Shown here: one piece after another, positions 60,952 through 64,000 of the stretch | How the letters are laid out: the number at the start of each line of letters is the position of its first letter | How positions within the stretch are numbered: position 1 is the first letter of the stretch | NCBI RefSeq assembly: GCF_001424425.1 | Contig: NZ_LMPT01000001.1 | Span: forward strand, 732,137-796,136 | Origin: Acidovorax sp. Leaf191 | GTDB taxonomy: Bacteria > Pseudomonadota > Gammaproteobacteria > Burkholderiales > Burkholderiaceae_C | Direction: 5' to 3' | Length of the DNA: 64,000 bases | The notes under the pieces: model-generated | Seen by the model: only the letters and a program-made list of their open reading frames with translations | Databases searched by the model: none | Told to the model about the DNA's origin: nothing | Position numbers and translations under genes: made by a program

Positions 60952-61965
60952 ATGACCTCTCGCACCTTCTCCCCCCTGCGCCGCAGCGTTGGCCTGGCGT
61001 CCGTTGTCTCGCTCGGCCTGGCCGCCACCCTGGGCCTCGCGTCCCACGGCGCACACGCCCAGGCCTTCCCCACCAAGCCGGTGCGCATCATCACGCCCTT
61101 CCCGGTGGGTGGCGGCCCTGATGGCGTGGCCCGCCTGGTAGCCGACAAGTTGTCCAAGAGCTGGGGCCAGCCCGTGGTGGTCGAGAACCGGCCCGGCGGC
61201 AACGGCTTCATCGCCATCGACGCCTTCAAGCGCGGCGCCAAGGACGGGCATGACCTGATCGTGCTGGACAACGTGCACCTGGCCGCCTACCCCAGCCTGT
61301 TCAAGAAGCTGCCCTACGACGTGGCCAAGGACTTCGACACGCTGCTGCCGCTGTTCAAGACCCACTTCTTCTTCACCGTGGGCACGGGCAGCAAGTACAA
61401 GACCGTGGGCGACATCGTGGCCGACGCCAAGGCCCGCCCGGGCAAGCTCAACTACGGCTCGTGGTCCGTGGGCAACCCGGTGCACCTGGGCTCGGAGCTG
61501 TTCGAGTCCGCCACCGGCACGCAGATGGAGCACGTGATCTTCAAGGAGACCACGCAGCTGTACACCTCGGTCGCCACCGGCGACATCGACTTCGCGTTGG
61601 GCAGCGCCGCCACCGCCGGCCCGCTGTACCGCGCGGGCAAGCTGCGCCTGCTGGCCTTTGCCGGCCCCCAGCGCTCGGCCGAGTTCCCCGACGTGCCCAC
61701 CGTGGGCGAAGCGGGTGGCCCCAAGGACTTTGCCGTGACCGGCTGGAACGCCATCGCCGTGCCGCCCGGCCTGCCTGCGGCCGTCACCGACAAGATCAAG
61801 CGCGACATAGAGCAGGCCCTGACCGGCCCGGATGTGGCCGAGAAGTTCAAGACCTTCGGCTACGAGCAGTTCCCCACCACGCGCCCCCAGTTCGCGCAGT
61901 TCGTGAAGGACGAGAGCCAGCGTTTTGGCGACGTGATCAAGAAGGCCAACGTTTCGCTGGACTGA
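60952..61965 (+). CDS. TctC-family periplasmic binding protein inside the pmd operon
   Basis: 337 residues. Signal peptide (core VGLASVVSLGLAATLGLA, cut after AHA) and the Bug pattern FPTKPVRIITPFPVGGGPDG; later YGSWSVGNPVHLGSELF. It lacks nearby TctAB partners. The place between the aldolase and lactonase genes suggests binding of protocatechuate or another acid of this path, but the ligand cannot be read. No good ribosome binding site is seen before ATG 60952. Confidence 0.85.
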   Translation: MTSRTFSPLRRSVGLASVVSLGLAATLGLASHGAHAQAFPTKPVRIITPFPVGGGPDGVARLVADKLSKSWGQPVVVENRPGGNGFIAIDAFKRGAKDGHDLIVLDNVHLAAYPSLFKKLPYDVAKDFDTLLPLFKTHFFFTVGTGSKYKTVGDIVADAKARPGKLNYGSWSVGNPVHLGSELFESATGTQMEHVIFKETTQLYTSVATGDIDFALGSAATAGPLYRAGKLRLLAFAGPQRSAEFPDVPTVGEAGGPKDFAVTGWNAIAVPPGLPAAVTDKIKRDIEQALTGPDVAEKFKTFGYEQFPTTRPQFAQFVKDESQRFGDVIKKANVSLD

Positions 61966-61996
61966 TGGCATCCACCTTTGTGAAAGTTTCATCATC

Positions 61997-62935
61997 ATGA
62001 GTAAACCCACTTCCGGCCCTTTCGAGAAGACCGCTGGCTGGCTGGACTGGTACACCGGCCCGAGCCAGCCCCGGTTCCAGCTGCCCGCAGGCGCGGTGGA
62101 TGCGCACTGCCACGTGTTCGGCCCCGGCGCCGAATTTCCTTACGCACCCGAGCGCAAGTACACGCCCTGCGATGCCTCCAAGGCGCAGCTGTTCGCGCTG
62201 CGCGACCACCTGGGCTTCGACAAGAACGTGGTGGTGCAGGCCACCTGCCACGGCGCGGACAACCGCGCCATGGTCGATGCGCTCCAGGCCAGCGGCGGCA
62301 AGGCCAAGGGCGTGGCCACGGTCAAGCGCAGCATCTCGGACGCCGAGCTGCAGGCGCTGCACGACGCCGGCGTGCGGGGCGTGCGCTTCAACTTCGTCAA
62401 GCGCCTGGTGGACTTCACGCCCAAGGACGAGCTGATGGAGATCGCCGGCCGCATCCACAAGCTCGGCTGGCACGTGGTGATCTACTTCGAGGCGGTGGAC
62501 CTGCCCGAGCTGTGGGACTTCTTCACCCAGCTGCCCACCACGGTGGTGGTGGACCACATGGGCCGCCCGGATGTGAGCAAGCCGGTGGATGGCCCCGAGT
62601 TCGCGCTGTTCCTGAAATTCATGCGTGAGCACCCCAACGTGTGGAGCAAGGTCAGTTGCCCCGAGCGCCTGTCGGTGGCCGGCCCCAAGGCACTGAACGG
62701 CGAGCAGGCGGCCTACCAGGACGTGGTGCCGTTTGCGCGCAAGGTGGTCGAGGAGTTCCCCGACCGCGTGCTCTGGGGCACCGACTGGCCGCACCCCAAC
62801 CTCAAGGACCACATGCCCGACGACGGCCTGCTGGTGGACTTCATCCCGCACATCGCGCCCACGGCCGAGCTGCAAAAGAAGCTGCTGGTGGACAATCCCA
62901 CGCGCCTGTACTGGCCCGAGTTGGCCCAGGGCTGA
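61997..62935 (+). CDS. pmdD: 2-pyrone-4,6-dicarboxylate hydrolase (LigI/PmdD)
   Basis: 312 residues, amidohydrolase superfamily. VDAHCHVFGPGAEFPYAPER near residue 33 carries the family HxH; the catalytic Asp is in LWGTDWPHPN near the end. LigI opens the lactone PDC to 4-oxalomesaconate without needing a metal. The gene is 11 bp from pmdA, in the order known for Comamonas pmd clusters. Confidence 0.92.
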   Translation: MSKPTSGPFEKTAGWLDWYTGPSQPRFQLPAGAVDAHCHVFGPGAEFPYAPERKYTPCDASKAQLFALRDHLGFDKNVVVQATCHGADNRAMVDALQASGGKAKGVATVKRSISDAELQALHDAGVRGVRFNFVKRLVDFTPKDELMEIAGRIHKLGWHVVIYFEAVDLPELWDFFTQLPTTVVVDHMGRPDVSKPVDGPEFALFLKFMREHPNVWSKVSCPERLSVAGPKALNGEQAAYQDVVPFARKVVEEFPDRVLWGTDWPHPNLKDHMPDDGLLVDFIPHIAPTAELQKKLLVDNPTRLYWPELAQG

Positions 62936-62946
62936 AGGAGCACACC

Positions 62947-64000
<1,054 letters not shown>

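Noticed and set aside
55946..61965. Complete tripartite tricarboxylate (TctABC) transporters
   Set aside because: Two TctC binding proteins are present, but no TctA or TctB membrane gene is found in the window.

Overview
The window is high-GC DNA with almost wall-to-wall coding. Its signs point to a soil or plant-associated betaproteobacterium of the Burkholderiales, most likely Comamonadaceae (Acidovorax, Comamonas or Delftia type). These signs are a protocatechuate 4,5-cleavage operon of the Comamonas pmd type, several TctC-type periplasmic binding proteins, divergent LysR/SDR pairs, and families of short intergenic palindromes. The genus is inferred from gene content alone. I see no rRNA, tRNA, CRISPR array, prophage or insertion sequence.

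Layout. 1-7500: housekeeping and orphan genes, namely a partial regulator, a methyltransferase, a DTW-domain RNA modification enzyme, a RIO kinase, a GNAT acetyltransferase, a zinc-ribbon protein, a HipA-family kinase (YjjJ type), a DUF1439 protein and a class C beta-lactamase-fold hydrolase. 7600-16900: an Asp/Glu racemase-family protein, two LysR/SDR divergent modules with palindromes between the partners, a third SDR, small proteins, and a WYL regulator divergent from a NIPSNAP gene. 16900-24300: a chemoreceptor, a TetR regulator divergent from a VOC/GST/DUF1579 run followed by a DUF1428 gene, a pirin, an FKBP isomerase and a 2OG-Fe(II) oxygenase. 24300-34300: a PHP-type lipoprotein behind a possible PHO box, a histidine kinase and NtrC-type regulator next to an anion permease, and two proteins that share an unrecognised repeated domain, followed by an MFS transporter. 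34300-41000: a LysR divergent from a GST and a PNPOx-like gene, a two-gene DNA repair pair (radical SAM plus TIGR03915) with a LexA-like box at its start, and a glutamine amidotransferase. 41200-46800: a very large FecR-TPR-beta-barrel protein overlapping a CHASE2 adenylate cyclase gene. This looks like a signalling unit spanning both membranes and is my main candidate for an undescribed system.

47600-64000 is a catabolic island for lignin-type aromatics. VanAB demethylate vanillate to protocatechuate. VanR (GntR) lies divergently. A complete branched-chain-amino-acid-type ABC importer follows, and its first gene carries the same TGTATACA palindrome found twice in the vanA-vanR gap. After a TctC protein and a LysR gene comes the protocatechuate 4,5-cleavage operon: a ModA-like protein, oxalomesaconate hydratase, CHA aldolase, a second TctC protein, PDC hydrolase, and the dioxygenase alpha and beta subunits. 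The beta subunit is cut by the window end. The CHMS dehydrogenase (pmdC) is expected just beyond it. Together these genes convert vanillate to pyruvate plus oxaloacetate.
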